Shown here one piece after another: positions 50,504-57,536 of a stretch of 64,000 nucleotides of DNA. Within the stretch, counting starts at the first letter, position 1; each line of letters begins with the position of its first letter. Origin of the DNA: Kiritimatiellia bacterium (lineage in GTDB: Bacteria > Verrucomicrobiota > Kiritimatiellia > RFP12 > UBA1067); assembly GCA_017403825.1 (NCBI GenBank), contig JAFRDO010000087.1:1-64000 (forward strand), written 5' to 3'. The translations under genes and the position numbers were made by a program. The notes beneath the pieces were generated by a model, which had not been told where the DNA came from, made no database searches, and saw only the letters and a program-made list of their open reading frames with translations.

Positions 50504-52014
50504 GCCTTGCCCTCCAGTCTCTGAAAGAATCCGTCGACGACCTTGCGCGACTCCGGCCCGTCCGGCAGGAGACACGCCGCAACTGCCATGGAAACCATTG
50601 TCGCCGCCGCCGTAAGCGAAAACGACCATATCATCTCTCGCAGGAACGGCCATTTCGCCCCGGCCGAGAAAAGCGCGAGGCCGACCGCGATCCCTCCGAC
50701 AAGCCCCGCCATGCCGGCGCGGCGCGGAAGACTGCGCACGAAAAGCCCTCCCAGCATCGGAATCGCTATCGGCGGCAGGAAAACGCCGAAGACCTTGTTT
50801 GACAGGTTAAAGAGATCGTCCGCGCCCTGCGCGTATTGCATGACGAACGTGAGCGCCACGACGAGTCCGCCGACGAGGATGGTGGCGATCCGCGCCGCAG
50901 CCATTCGAGCTCTAGGCGACGGCTTCTTCGCGAACTTGAGATATATCTCGTTGGTGACGACCGCCGCCGCCGCGTTGAAGTTGCCGGCGAGCGAACTCAT
51001 TGTTGCCGAGAACATCGCCGCGATCACCATGCCGATCATTCCGACCGGCAGAACAGCGCGGCAAAGCGTCGCGTAGACGGCGTTCATCGCCCCGGCATCG
51101 TTCAGGTCGAGCGGCGGCAGGAAGACGCGCGCCGCCATCGCCGGAAAGAAGAACAGCGGCGGACCGATGAAGAGAAGCGTCGCGACAAGATACGCCATTT
51201 TCTTCGCGTCGCGCTCGCTCTTCGTCGAGTAGTACCGCTGCACAAGCGACCAGTTTGTCGAAAGCGTAGAACCGACGGCGCAGAAGAACACAAGCATGTA
51301 GACCCACGTGTACTGCCCCGCCGTGAAGCGGAAGAATCCTTCTGGGGCGCGCGAAAAGAACACCTCAAATCCGTGCACAAGGCCCGCGCCGCCGTCGAGC
51401 GCGGCGAGCCGTCCGAGGCAGAGGAACGGCAGCGTCAGCACGACGGCGACGATGACGAGGAACTGTATGAAGTCGCACGCAAGCGTTGCCTTCAACCCGC
51501 CAAGGAACGTGTAGGCGACGATGATCACGCCGGAGATGCAGATCGACCAGAAGAGCGGGAAGCCCATCCCCGCGCCGACGACAGTTCCGATCGCAAGAAG
51601 CTTGAGGGCATTGTCCAGCAGCTGCATCGGGAGGCCCAGCACGGCAAGCGTCGAGCACATTCCTGGCGTGTAGCGTTCGGCGATGTAGTCGATCGGCGAA
51701 CCTGTAGCCGCGCGCCGCCAGCGGACCGCAAGGAACCACGCGCCCAGAAGAACGGCCGGCACGGAAAGCCAGCTCACCGTGACGGGGACCCACCCGAACT
51801 TGTAGGCGAGCGCGGAATACATTACGAACGCTAGCGCCGAGAAGCTGTTCATGTAGAACGATACGCCCGAAAGCCACCACGGAACTGTCTTGTCGCTGCC
51901 GAAGAACTGGTCGGACGTCATTGCGCGGCGGGCGTAATGCAGGCCAACTCCAATCATCACGGCGAAGAAAGCCGCGATGACAACATAGTCGATGACTGAA
52001 ATGCCATTTGTCAT
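50500..52014 (-). CDS. Sodium:solute symporter (SSS family)
   Basis: A 504-residue transporter with about 13 hydrophobic segments. SSS hallmarks include GLHYARRAMTSDQFFGSDKT after helix 1, SALAFVMYSALAYKFGW, the GGLKATLACDFIQFLVIV stretch, and NWSLVQRYYSTKSERDAKK. It is nearest to the sialic acid/sugar branch of the family. The start at 52014 is chosen because the upstream ATG at 52023 overlaps the -10 box itself and cannot be transcribed. Only 9 nt separate the -10 from this ATG, implying a leaderless mRNA. Substrate is probably an amino sugar or sialic acid, judged by the NagA partner; inference. Confidence 0.85.
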   Translation of the reverse strand: MTNGISVIDYVVIAAFFAVMIGVGLHYARRAMTSDQFFGSDKTVPWWLSGVSFYMNSFSALAFVMYSALAYKFGWVPVTVSWLSVPAVLLGAWFLAVRWRRAATGSPIDYIAERYTPGMCSTLAVLGLPMQLLDNALKLLAIGTVVGAGMGFPLFWSICISGVIIVAYTFLGGLKATLACDFIQFLVIVAVVLTLPFLCLGRLAALDGGAGLVHGFEVFFSRAPEGFFRFTAGQYTWVYMLVFFCAVGSTLSTNWSLVQRYYSTKSERDAKKMAYLVATLLFIGPPLFFFPAMAARVFLPPLDLNDAGAMNAVYATLCRAVLPVGMIGMVIAAMFSATMSSLAGNFNAAAAVVTNEIYLKFAKKPSPRARMAAARIATILVGGLVVALTFVMQYAQGADDLFNLSNKVFGVFLPPIAIPMLGGLFVRSLPRRAGMAGLVGGIAVGLALFSAGAKWPFLREMIWSFSLTAAATMVSMAVAACLLPDGPESRKVVDGFFQRLEGKA

Positions 52015-52023
52015 TGCCCACAT

Positions 52024-52052
52024 ATTATACTATAAAGGCCGTCTGCCATCAA
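52024..52052 (-). promoter_or_regulatory. Promoter giving a near-leaderless mRNA for the symporter operon
   Basis: Minus strand: -35 TTGATG (52047-52052), 17-nt spacer, -10 TATAAT (52024-52029), 9 nt, then the ATG at 52014. The -35, spacer and start distance are the same as at 17513-17541. Confidence 0.75.
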
Positions 52053-52076
52053 ACATCTGCCTCGCACTTCGTCTAA

Positions 52077-53069
52077 TGGGCGCAGTCGAATAAGATCCTT
52101 GTCTTTGACGAAATCCACCGCTATTCAAAATGGAAGACGTTCCTAAAGGGGTTCTTCGACATATACGAAAATATCGTAAAAGTATTCGCCACTGGTTCTG
52201 CGAGAATGGACGTTTACAAGCGTGGAGGCGACAGCATGATGGGGCGTTACTTCCCATATCGAGTGCATCCCTTTTCCGTCGCGGAACTGGTTGATCCGTC
52301 GCTCCCCGATGAAAATGCCATCATACGCAAGCCGCGAGAAATCAAAGAGAGCGAATGGAACGCGCTCTGGGAGTTCGGTGGCTTTCCAGAGCCGTTCTTC
52401 AATCGCCAGAAAAGATTTCTGCGCAAATGGCGCTCGTTGAGAACGGAGCAGTTGCTGACACAAGACATCAGGAACCTAACCAAGAGTCTTGAACTTGACC
52501 AGATAGAAATTCTTGCGTCCATACTTGCCAACCGTTCTGGCGAACAGCTGGTCATGGCATCCATCGCAAATGAATTGACAGCCAGCGAACCGACGGTGAA
52601 GAAATGGATTGCCGTGCTGAAGTCGCTGTACTACGGTTTCACCGTTCAACCGCACTTCAAAAACATCGCGAAGTCAATACGCAAGACTCCCAAGTGGTAT
52701 CTGCGCGACTGGTCGGGGTTGGACGATCCCGGAAAGAGGGCGGAAACATTCGTAGCATGCCATCTGCTCAAAGCCGTGGAGTGCTGGACAGATCTCGGAT
52801 TTGGCGACTTCGATCTTCTCTATTTGCGCGACAGGAACAAGAGGGAAGTCGATTTCGTCGTCACGCGGGACAAGAAGCCTTGGTTCCTTGTCGAGGTCAA
52901 GAAATCTGACGAGCGGATATCCGAGAACCTTGCCTACTTTCAGGCGGCTACAGGGGCAGAACATGCATTCCAAGTCGTACTTGAACGGGATTACGAGAAC
53001 ATGGACTGCTTTAAATTCGATGCGCCTACTGTCGTATCGGCCAAGACATTCTTAAGCCAGCTGGCATAG
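52077..53069 (+). pseudogene. N-terminally truncated DUF4143 AAA ATPase
   Basis: An open frame on the plus strand begins right after a TAA (52074-52076) and immediately enters the ATPase core: KILVFDEIHRYSKWKTFLKG (Walker B), ATGSARMDVYKRGGDSM (sensor), then a full DUF4143 C-terminal half with KREVDFVVTRDKKPWFLVEV (a PD-(D/E)xK-like patch). The first 80-90 residues with Walker A, the start codon and the promoter are missing. The cut end faces the symporter promoter 25 nt away. The first ATGs in the frame (for example 52206) would make a protein without ATP-binding loop. Probably a dead fragment. Confidence 0.82.
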
Positions 53070-53084
53070 CTCCTGCCATCATGG

Positions 53085-53124
53085 TTTAGGACGATTCTAA
53101 ACGATTGTTTAGAATCGTCCTAAA
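53085..53124. repeat. 18-bp perfect inverted repeat between convergent ATPase genes
   Basis: Arms 53085-53102 and 53107-53124 (TTTAGGACGATTCTAAAC and its exact complement) flank a 4-nt loop GATT. It lies 16 nt after the truncated ATPase and 58 nt after the stop of the opposite one. It could end transcription from both sides, but there is no T-tract, so a protein-binding site or recombination site is equally possible. Confidence 0.85.
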
Positions 53125-53182
53125 GGATGTCGCAAATGCGCAGTGGTTCTGACAGCAAAAGAGGCCACGGTCTAACCTGTCG

Positions 53183-54418
53183 CTATGGACGAGACAATTC
53201 TTCCCGTCCGACAAGGAAATCAATCACGTTTACCACGCGAATCCCGTTTCGGTCTGCAACAAAAACATCGTCAAGCGTCAGTACATACCTAGGATAGCTG
53301 TCTTCAATGGCGGCAAATGCCGCCGTCTCCTGCAGGAACTTCTCTTTGGTGGCAATGGTGACGGCAACCTGAATATACCTGATGATTCCGTCTGTGCCCT
53401 TGACAACGAAATCAACCTCCTTGTCGGCGACCTTCCCCGTCGCTACCTTGTATCTGCGACGCAGCAACTCAAGATAGACCGTGTTTTCAAGGAGCTGTTG
53501 CACCTCGATGTCCGGATTGTTGAGGATATAGTACTTGAACCCGAAGTCCGTTAAATAGTACTTGTTGATCAGTTTCAGCATTTCCCCGCCTTTGACATCG
53601 AAGCGGTCAGCCTTGTAGAGAAAATAGCAGTCCGCAAGAATGTCGAGATACGAGGACACCGTGTTTGCGCTGACCTTGACACCGTTTGCGTTCAACCTGT
53701 CTGCCATTCTCTTCGGAGAAGTCAGGGATGACATGTTGTCGGCCATGTATTTGAGAATCTGCCCAACAAGCATCCTTCCGCCTTCCTTGTTGCGCTTCAA
53801 CACGTCCTTTTCCAGTATCGTACGATAGACGGACTCGACATATTCCCTTTGCTCAGGCGAGCCAATCCTGAATGCAAAAGATTCCGGAAGCGCCCCGTAG
53901 GTAAGATAGTCCATGAACCTTCGCCGTTCGTTCGCATCGCCTGTTTTTCCGCCCACCGCGCTTGTCATCTCGGCAAAAGAGAACGGCAGCACGTTGATCT
54001 CGACATACCTTCCAGTCAGCACTGTCGCGATTTCTGACGAGAAAAGGTTTGCCGTAGAGCCCGTCACATAGAGATCCACGCCTTTCTTCACGTAAAGGCT
54101 GTCCAAAACCTCCTCGTATCGTTCCACCTTCTGGATTTCGTCGAGAAAGATGTACGTCGTCTTTCCCTTTGCCAATTTGCCCTTCAGGAATCCGTGAAGT
54201 TTCTTTGCGTCGCGCAACGGCTCGTTCTCCAATTCCTCGAAATTGAGCATTACGATCCGTGACGCCGGCACGCCCTTTCGCCTAAGCGATCTGGCGAACA
54301 TCTGGAGTATCGTGGACTTGCCGACGCGGCGCATGCCGGTCAGGACCTTTATGAGCGGCCTGTCCTTGAACTGTTCCAGCCATTCTATGTAGTGCGCCCT
54401 TGCAATCTTCCTTTTCAT
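53183..54418 (-). CDS. AAA ATPase with DUF4143 domain
   Basis: A 411-residue protein of the AAA_14/DUF4143 family. It has a Walker A (GMRRVGKST, 28-36), a Walker B (YIFLDEIQKV), an Arg/sensor segment (LYVTGSTANLF) and a winged-helix-like middle (YMADNMSSLTSPKRMADRLN). The C-terminal PD-(D/E)xK-like patch is KEVDFVVKGTDGIIRYIQVA, where the usual ExK is changed to QVA. Family members are common in accessory regions and have no settled function. The extended -10 promoter is overlapped by a 19-bp palindrome at its -35 position, which suggests tight repression. Confidence 0.87.
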   Translation of the reverse strand: MKRKIARAHYIEWLEQFKDRPLIKVLTGMRRVGKSTILQMFARSLRRKGVPASRIVMLNFEELENEPLRDAKKLHGFLKGKLAKGKTTYIFLDEIQKVERYEEVLDSLYVKKGVDLYVTGSTANLFSSEIATVLTGRYVEINVLPFSFAEMTSAVGGKTGDANERRRFMDYLTYGALPESFAFRIGSPEQREYVESVYRTILEKDVLKRNKEGGRMLVGQILKYMADNMSSLTSPKRMADRLNANGVKVSANTVSSYLDILADCYFLYKADRFDVKGGEMLKLINKYYLTDFGFKYYILNNPDIEVQQLLENTVYLELLRRRYKVATGKVADKEVDFVVKGTDGIIRYIQVAVTIATKEKFLQETAAFAAIEDSYPRYVLTLDDVFVADRNGIRVVNVIDFLVGREELSRP

Positions 54419-54446
54419 CGTTCGGCTCCCCTGTTTCTTGCCGCCT

Positions 54447-54455
54447 ATTATACCA
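54447..54455 (-). promoter_or_regulatory. Extended -10 promoter of the DUF4143 ATPase gene
   Basis: Minus-strand TGGTATAAT, 28 nt before the ATG at 54418, overlapping the stop of the upstream pseudogene. AGGGGAG serves as ribosome site. The -35 position lies in the palindrome at 54469-54515. Confidence 0.65.
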
Positions 54456-55041
54456 TATTTTCCGCTCTGTGAATTTGAGAACTTTTCAGATTTTCAGAAA
54501 AGTTCTCAAATTCACGCGCTCGCAGTTTCGCGATTTTCGCCATAGTGCCGACTGGTTTCGGATCGACACCCGTGATGATGGCCATCCCGTTTTCAAGTCT
54601 GTAGGAGAACTTGTATTTTACAACCTTCGCTTCGTCGAACAGTCTGTAAAGCCGCGCAGCTATTTCCTTCTTTGGAACCCCGGCGAGCGCTGCCTCGATC
54701 ATGTTCGTGACGCTTTGCGGCGGCATGTCAGAAATCGCCGCCTCCAGTGCATTCATCGTCTCGACAGCTTTCTCAAGGTTGCCATCCTTCACATAGAGGA
54801 CGAATGCGCCCTTCATCAGCAGCAGTTTCGCCGCGTCCGTGTCGGCCTCGTCGGCCAGCTTCATCGCCGCGGCAGCGACTTCGGAGCGAGTCTTCTTGCC
54901 TGACTCAAGCGCCGCCCGCTCTGGCGCCAGCAGCTTTTGGACAACCGGCTCCGCCTGCTTCGTTTACTCCTCTGTCGGCATCGCCGTCAGTTGGATAGCC
55001 ACGCAGGCCAACGCAATTGCACACGCCAATTTCGCTTTCAT
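54448..55041 (-). pseudogene. Exported hypothetical protein interrupted by an in-frame TAA
   Basis: Read from the ATG at 55041, which has a perfect AAGGAGG site, the frame encodes a signal peptide (MKAKLACAIALACVAIQLTA). It meets TAA at codon 26, then continues in the same frame to 54448 through VVQKLLAPERAALE, KLADEADTDAAKLLLMKGAF, FVLYVKDGNLEKAVETMNAL and VPKKEIAARLYRLFDEAK. A single base change would restore a 197-residue protein, so this is a recent nonsense mutation (or a sequencing error). The intact part is a helical repeat-like domain of unknown function. An ATG at 54864 could still start a cytoplasmic fragment. Confidence 0.82.
54469..54515. repeat. 19-bp perfect inverted repeat over the ATPase -35 region
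   Basis: Arms 54469-54487 and 54497-54515 (GTGAATTTGAGAACTTTTC and complement) with a 9-nt loop. They lie in the last codons of the nonsense-mutated gene and reach the -35 position of the DUF4143 ATPase promoter. Operator or RNA hairpin; no T-tract follows. Confidence 0.85.
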
Positions 55042-55062
55042 TTTGCCTCCTTGTTCACTGAC

Positions 55063-55068
55063 ATTATA
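55063..55068 (-). promoter_or_regulatory. -10 box of the interrupted gene
   Basis: Minus-strand TATAAT, 21 nt before the ATG at 55041. No convincing -35. Confidence 0.5.
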
Positions 55069-55110
55069 CGCACGACATCGGCAAATCTCCCACGGAAAAA
55101 TCATTTTTTG

Positions 55111-56418
55111 CTACGGTCGCAGCGCACCGACTGGACACACTATGATGCCGTCTTGTCGCTGATAGGCGAAATCCCCGGTCGCTGTGACAACCATCTTGAA
55201 TGCGACCTCCTTCTGCCGCGACGTGTCGATTATGCCAGAGAGTTCATTGAGCGTCCTGGCTCCCTCCTCGATGAGAGACTCTCCACCAAGCTTTATCTCG
55301 ACAAGTCCGCTCGTACCATTCCTCAGGTGCACGACCGCATCACACTCCAGTCCGTTGCGATCCAGATAATGGCTGACATCCCCATTCAACGCGGCTGCAT
55401 ACACCCTCAGGTCACGCACCACCATGGCCTCGAAAAACATCCCGTAAGTGCGGATGTCGTTCATCAAGTCTTCAGGCCCAAGACCAAGTGCCGCAGTGGC
55501 AATCGAAGGATCGGAAAAATATCGCGTTGGCGACATGCGGATGGCGGCCCTGGATCGCAGTGCCGGGCACCAAGCCTCGGCATCCTCGACTACGAATATC
55601 TTTCGCAAGGCATTAATGTAGGACGACACCGTATCGTCGTCAGGACCGTTTGCATCGCCTGTCGACATGTCCTTGCGTATGTTCACTATGGTGGACTGCG
55701 TTCCCTGCAGCCTGGCATACGACTTGAGCAACAGCCGTGCGCGCCTTGGGTCGCGCGAGATGCCATCGACACGCGATATGTCGGAGTTCACGACTGCATC
55801 CACATATTCAAATGCGCGGTCAAGCGCCGTTTCTCCGTCTTGACTGACAGCCTGTGGCCATCCGCCGCGGCAGACAAGATACGCCATATCCTTCAACGAT
55901 CTAGCGATGGCCTCGCCCGCCTTGAGTTTTTCCCCGTTGAATAGAGCACCAAGAGAAACCGTTCCCGCCGATTCGCCAGATTCCCACAAGGACATTGGAA
56001 GCATCCGTACACGCACAATCCTCCCTGTTCCGGAATGAACAATGTCCTTCTTCCCGCTCCGTTCCTTCTTGTCGTCTGGAGGAACAGCCGAACCTGTCAG
56101 GATATAATGCCCCCAACCTGATGAGTGGTCTACATCGTAGCGAATCGCATCCCAAAATTTCGGTGCATCCTGCCATTCATCAATGAGGCGAGGTTGTTCG
56201 CCTTTCATCAATTCCGTTATGTCAACTTCGGCTTGAACACGATAACGGTCACGCCGAACTGGATCGGCCATGTAAAGAGCACTTTTGGCATGTTGCTCGC
56301 AGGTGGTTGTCTTACCGCACCATTTTGGACCTTCCACAAGGATTGCTCCTGCTCCAGAAAGCTTACGCTCCAAAATTGCGTCCAAAATGCGTTTTTTATA
56401 GACTTCACCGTTTTTCAT
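55111..56418 (-). CDS. AAA ATPase with DUF4143 domain (second subtype)
   Basis: A 435-residue AAA_14/DUF4143 protein. It has a Walker A (GPKWCGKTTT, 30-39), a Walker B (PRLIDEWQDAPKFWD), a sensor (YILTGSAVPP) and a C-terminal nuclease-like patch, GLECDAVVHLRNGTSGLVEI followed by KLG (D...ExK intact). It differs from the neighbour at 53183 in subtype and length, so the two are not a recent duplication. The start is fixed by MKNGEVYKKRILDAIL and no later ATG before Walker A. The -10 lies 7 nt upstream, implying a leaderless mRNA. Upstream lie the 23-bp iterons. Confidence 0.87.
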   Translation of the reverse strand: MKNGEVYKKRILDAILERKLSGAGAILVEGPKWCGKTTTCEQHAKSALYMADPVRRDRYRVQAEVDITELMKGEQPRLIDEWQDAPKFWDAIRYDVDHSSGWGHYILTGSAVPPDDKKERSGKKDIVHSGTGRIVRVRMLPMSLWESGESAGTVSLGALFNGEKLKAGEAIARSLKDMAYLVCRGGWPQAVSQDGETALDRAFEYVDAVVNSDISRVDGISRDPRRARLLLKSYARLQGTQSTIVNIRKDMSTGDANGPDDDTVSSYINALRKIFVVEDAEAWCPALRSRAAIRMSPTRYFSDPSIATAALGLGPEDLMNDIRTYGMFFEAMVVRDLRVYAAALNGDVSHYLDRNGLECDAVVHLRNGTSGLVEIKLGGESLIEEGARTLNELSGIIDTSRQKEVAFKMVVTATGDFAYQRQDGIIVCPVGALRP

Positions 56419-56425
56419 GCCGCTT

Positions 56426-56455
56426 ATTATAGCACATCCTACCCATGGGAGTCAA
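56426..56455 (-). promoter_or_regulatory. Near-consensus leaderless promoter of the second DUF4143 ATPase
   Basis: Minus strand: -35 TTGACT (56450-56455), 18-nt spacer ending in TGC, -10 TATAAT (56426-56431), 7 nt, ATG at 56418. The -35 ends 4 nt before the first iteron. Confidence 0.75.
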
Positions 56456-56646
56456 TGCCATTCGGTGGATTGACATGATTTCATTCGGTGAATTGACATA
56501 TTCTCGTTCGGTGAATTGACATATCGCATTCGGTGATTTCTCCCAAATTCATTCGGTGATTTCGCCAACCCAATGTCCTCATTCCATCCAGTGCCGCTAA
56601 AAATGCGCAATTCGCCGTAAATATGCCGTTTGATCAGTTCTTTCAT
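56452..56646 (-). pseudogene. Short open frame behind a consensus promoter, running into the iterons
   Basis: A 64-codon frame begins MKELIKRHIYGELRIFSGTG and then becomes translation of the iterons (SPNEFGRNHRMRYVNSPNEN). The opening resembles the start of DUF4143 ATPases. This suggests a gene whose body was replaced by the repeats, but the match is only about 10 residues. The strong promoter upstream implies it is or was transcribed. It could instead be a leader peptide. Confidence 0.4.
56460..56567. repeat. Five 22-23 bp iterons
   Basis: Five direct copies of a word ATTCGGTGAATTGACAT or close variants start at 56460, 56483, 56506, 56528 and 56551. The core TTCGGTG is invariant; copies 4 and 5 diverge after it (ATTTC). 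The 22-23 bp period is two helical turns, so proteins would line up on one face. There are no spacers of CRISPR size. The array abuts the -35 of the ATPase promoter. Confidence 0.85.
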
Positions 56647-56663
56647 CGTTTTCGTCTCTGCAT

Positions 56664-56684
56664 ATTCAACAATTGCTGTTGAAT
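56664..56684. promoter_or_regulatory. Palindromic operator at the transcription start
   Basis: ATTCAACA-ATTGC-TGTTGAAT, 8-bp arms with a 5-nt centre, beginning about 9 nt downstream of the -10 at 56693. This is the same geometry as the operator at the DUF234 ATPase promoter (3336-3362). Confidence 0.65.
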
Positions 56685-56692
56685 TTGCGGAC

Positions 56693-56722
56693 ATTATAGT
56701 ATATAAACTCGCCGATTGTCAA
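56693..56722 (-). promoter_or_regulatory. Fully consensus sigma-70-type promoter
   Basis: Minus strand: -35 TTGACA (56717-56722), 18-nt spacer, -10 TATAAT (56693-56698). It reads into the short open frame at 56646 through the palindromic operator. It is the best consensus match in the window. Confidence 0.8.
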
Positions 56723-56751
56723 TCAGGCGTGGATGCGTTGGCCGCAATGGC

Positions 56752-56813
56752 GTTCGGGAGTTTGTGGGCATTTCGTTCGGGAGTTTGTGGCTATTTTGTT
56801 CGGTAGTTTATTG
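56752..56813. repeat. Second iteron set, three 23-bp copies
   Basis: Three copies of GTTCGGGAGTTTGTGG or close variants start at 56752, 56775 and 56798, exactly 23 bp apart. They share the GTTCGG core and the period with the array at 56460 but a different second half. They lie just upstream of the consensus promoter at 56693. Confidence 0.82.
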
Positions 56814-56892
56814 GTGTTTAGCGCACAGCGCAAACAAATCTCCCGCTGGAAATTAGATTCTTTTTAATCGCAGAGTTCGCAGAATTGGCGTC

Positions 56893-56983
56893 CGATTCCG
56901 ATTGTCGTCGCCCCCGCGCCTATTGTCAGATAGATTGACGCTACATTTGCCTTCCTGTAGTGCGCGGGCAACAATCGGAATCG
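56893..56983. repeat. Imperfect long inverted repeat in the gene-poor gap
   Basis: Arms CGATTCCGATTGT (56893-56905) and its exact complement (56971-56983), extended inward by partially matching CGCCCCCGCGC / GCGCGGGC. They enclose about 65 nt. The surrounding 56820-57071 has no gene; a 66-codon minus-strand frame there (56853-57053, MIHSKVEGLFPAMDGYMAF...) matches nothing recognised and has no ribosome site. Confidence 0.55.
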
Positions 56984-57071
56984 TCCGCAGCAAAACAAAG
57001 GCCATGTAGCCATCCATGGCTGGGAAAAGGCCTTCAACCTTTGAATGGATCAAAGCCTTCGTCGGCGTTTT

Positions 57072-57473
57072 TTATTGGTGGATGTAGTCGACGACAGAGG
57101 CAAGCTCCGCGAACCATTGGAGGACGCAGTCCTCGTCGAGTTCCGCCGTGTTGACGTCCGAGAGCGTATGCGGCCTGCCGTTCTCGGACAAGACAAGCTC
57201 CATCACGAAATACGGCGTTCCGGTAGCTTCGTCGAAGTTCAAGTCGAAGACGCGCACGAGGTGCGGGTCATGGAGGCGCGCGAGCACCTTGCCTTCGGTC
57301 AGGAACTTGTTTTTCAGGATATCTACATGCCCACCCTCAAGCGTAAACGCCTTCAGCGCATAGCGGACGCCGAGCTGTTCATGCTCGACTTCATACACTG
57401 CGCCCATGCCGCCTTGTCCGAGAAGGCGGACAATCCGGTATGAGGCGATTTTCTGTCCCGGTTCAAACGTCAT
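57072..57473 (-). pseudogene. Truncated serine/threonine protein kinase (N-lobe only)
   Basis: A 133-codon frame encodes the N-lobe of a Hanks-type kinase: glycine loop LLGQGGMGAVYEVEH, catalytic Lys in YALKAF, the helix-C region (FLTEGKVLARLHDPHLVRVF) and hinge YFVMELV. It stops at TAA directly after VVDYIH, just before the place of the HRDxKPxN catalytic loop. No remaining kinase sequence follows in any frame, so the C-lobe was lost. The product could fold only partly and should be inactive. Confidence 0.82.
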
Positions 57474-57536
57474 AAAGAGAACCTATTCCCACATCTCACC
57501 TGAGGTTGCGGCAAAACAACTGGAATTAGGCGCCGT

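Noticed and set aside
54964..54966. Programmed readthrough or recoding of the in-frame stop in the interrupted gene
   Set aside because: The codon is TAA, which is not used for selenocysteine or pyrrolysine insertion, and no structured element follows directly.
56460..56567. CRISPR array
   Set aside because: Repeat unit including its spacer is only 22-23 bp, leaving no room for spacers, and no cas genes are present.
56853..57053. Minus-strand frame of 66 codons (MIHSKVEGLFPAMDGYMAF...)
   Set aside because: No ribosome site, no recognised family, overlaps the long inverted repeat, and ends in low-quality basic sequence; treated as non-coding or relic.
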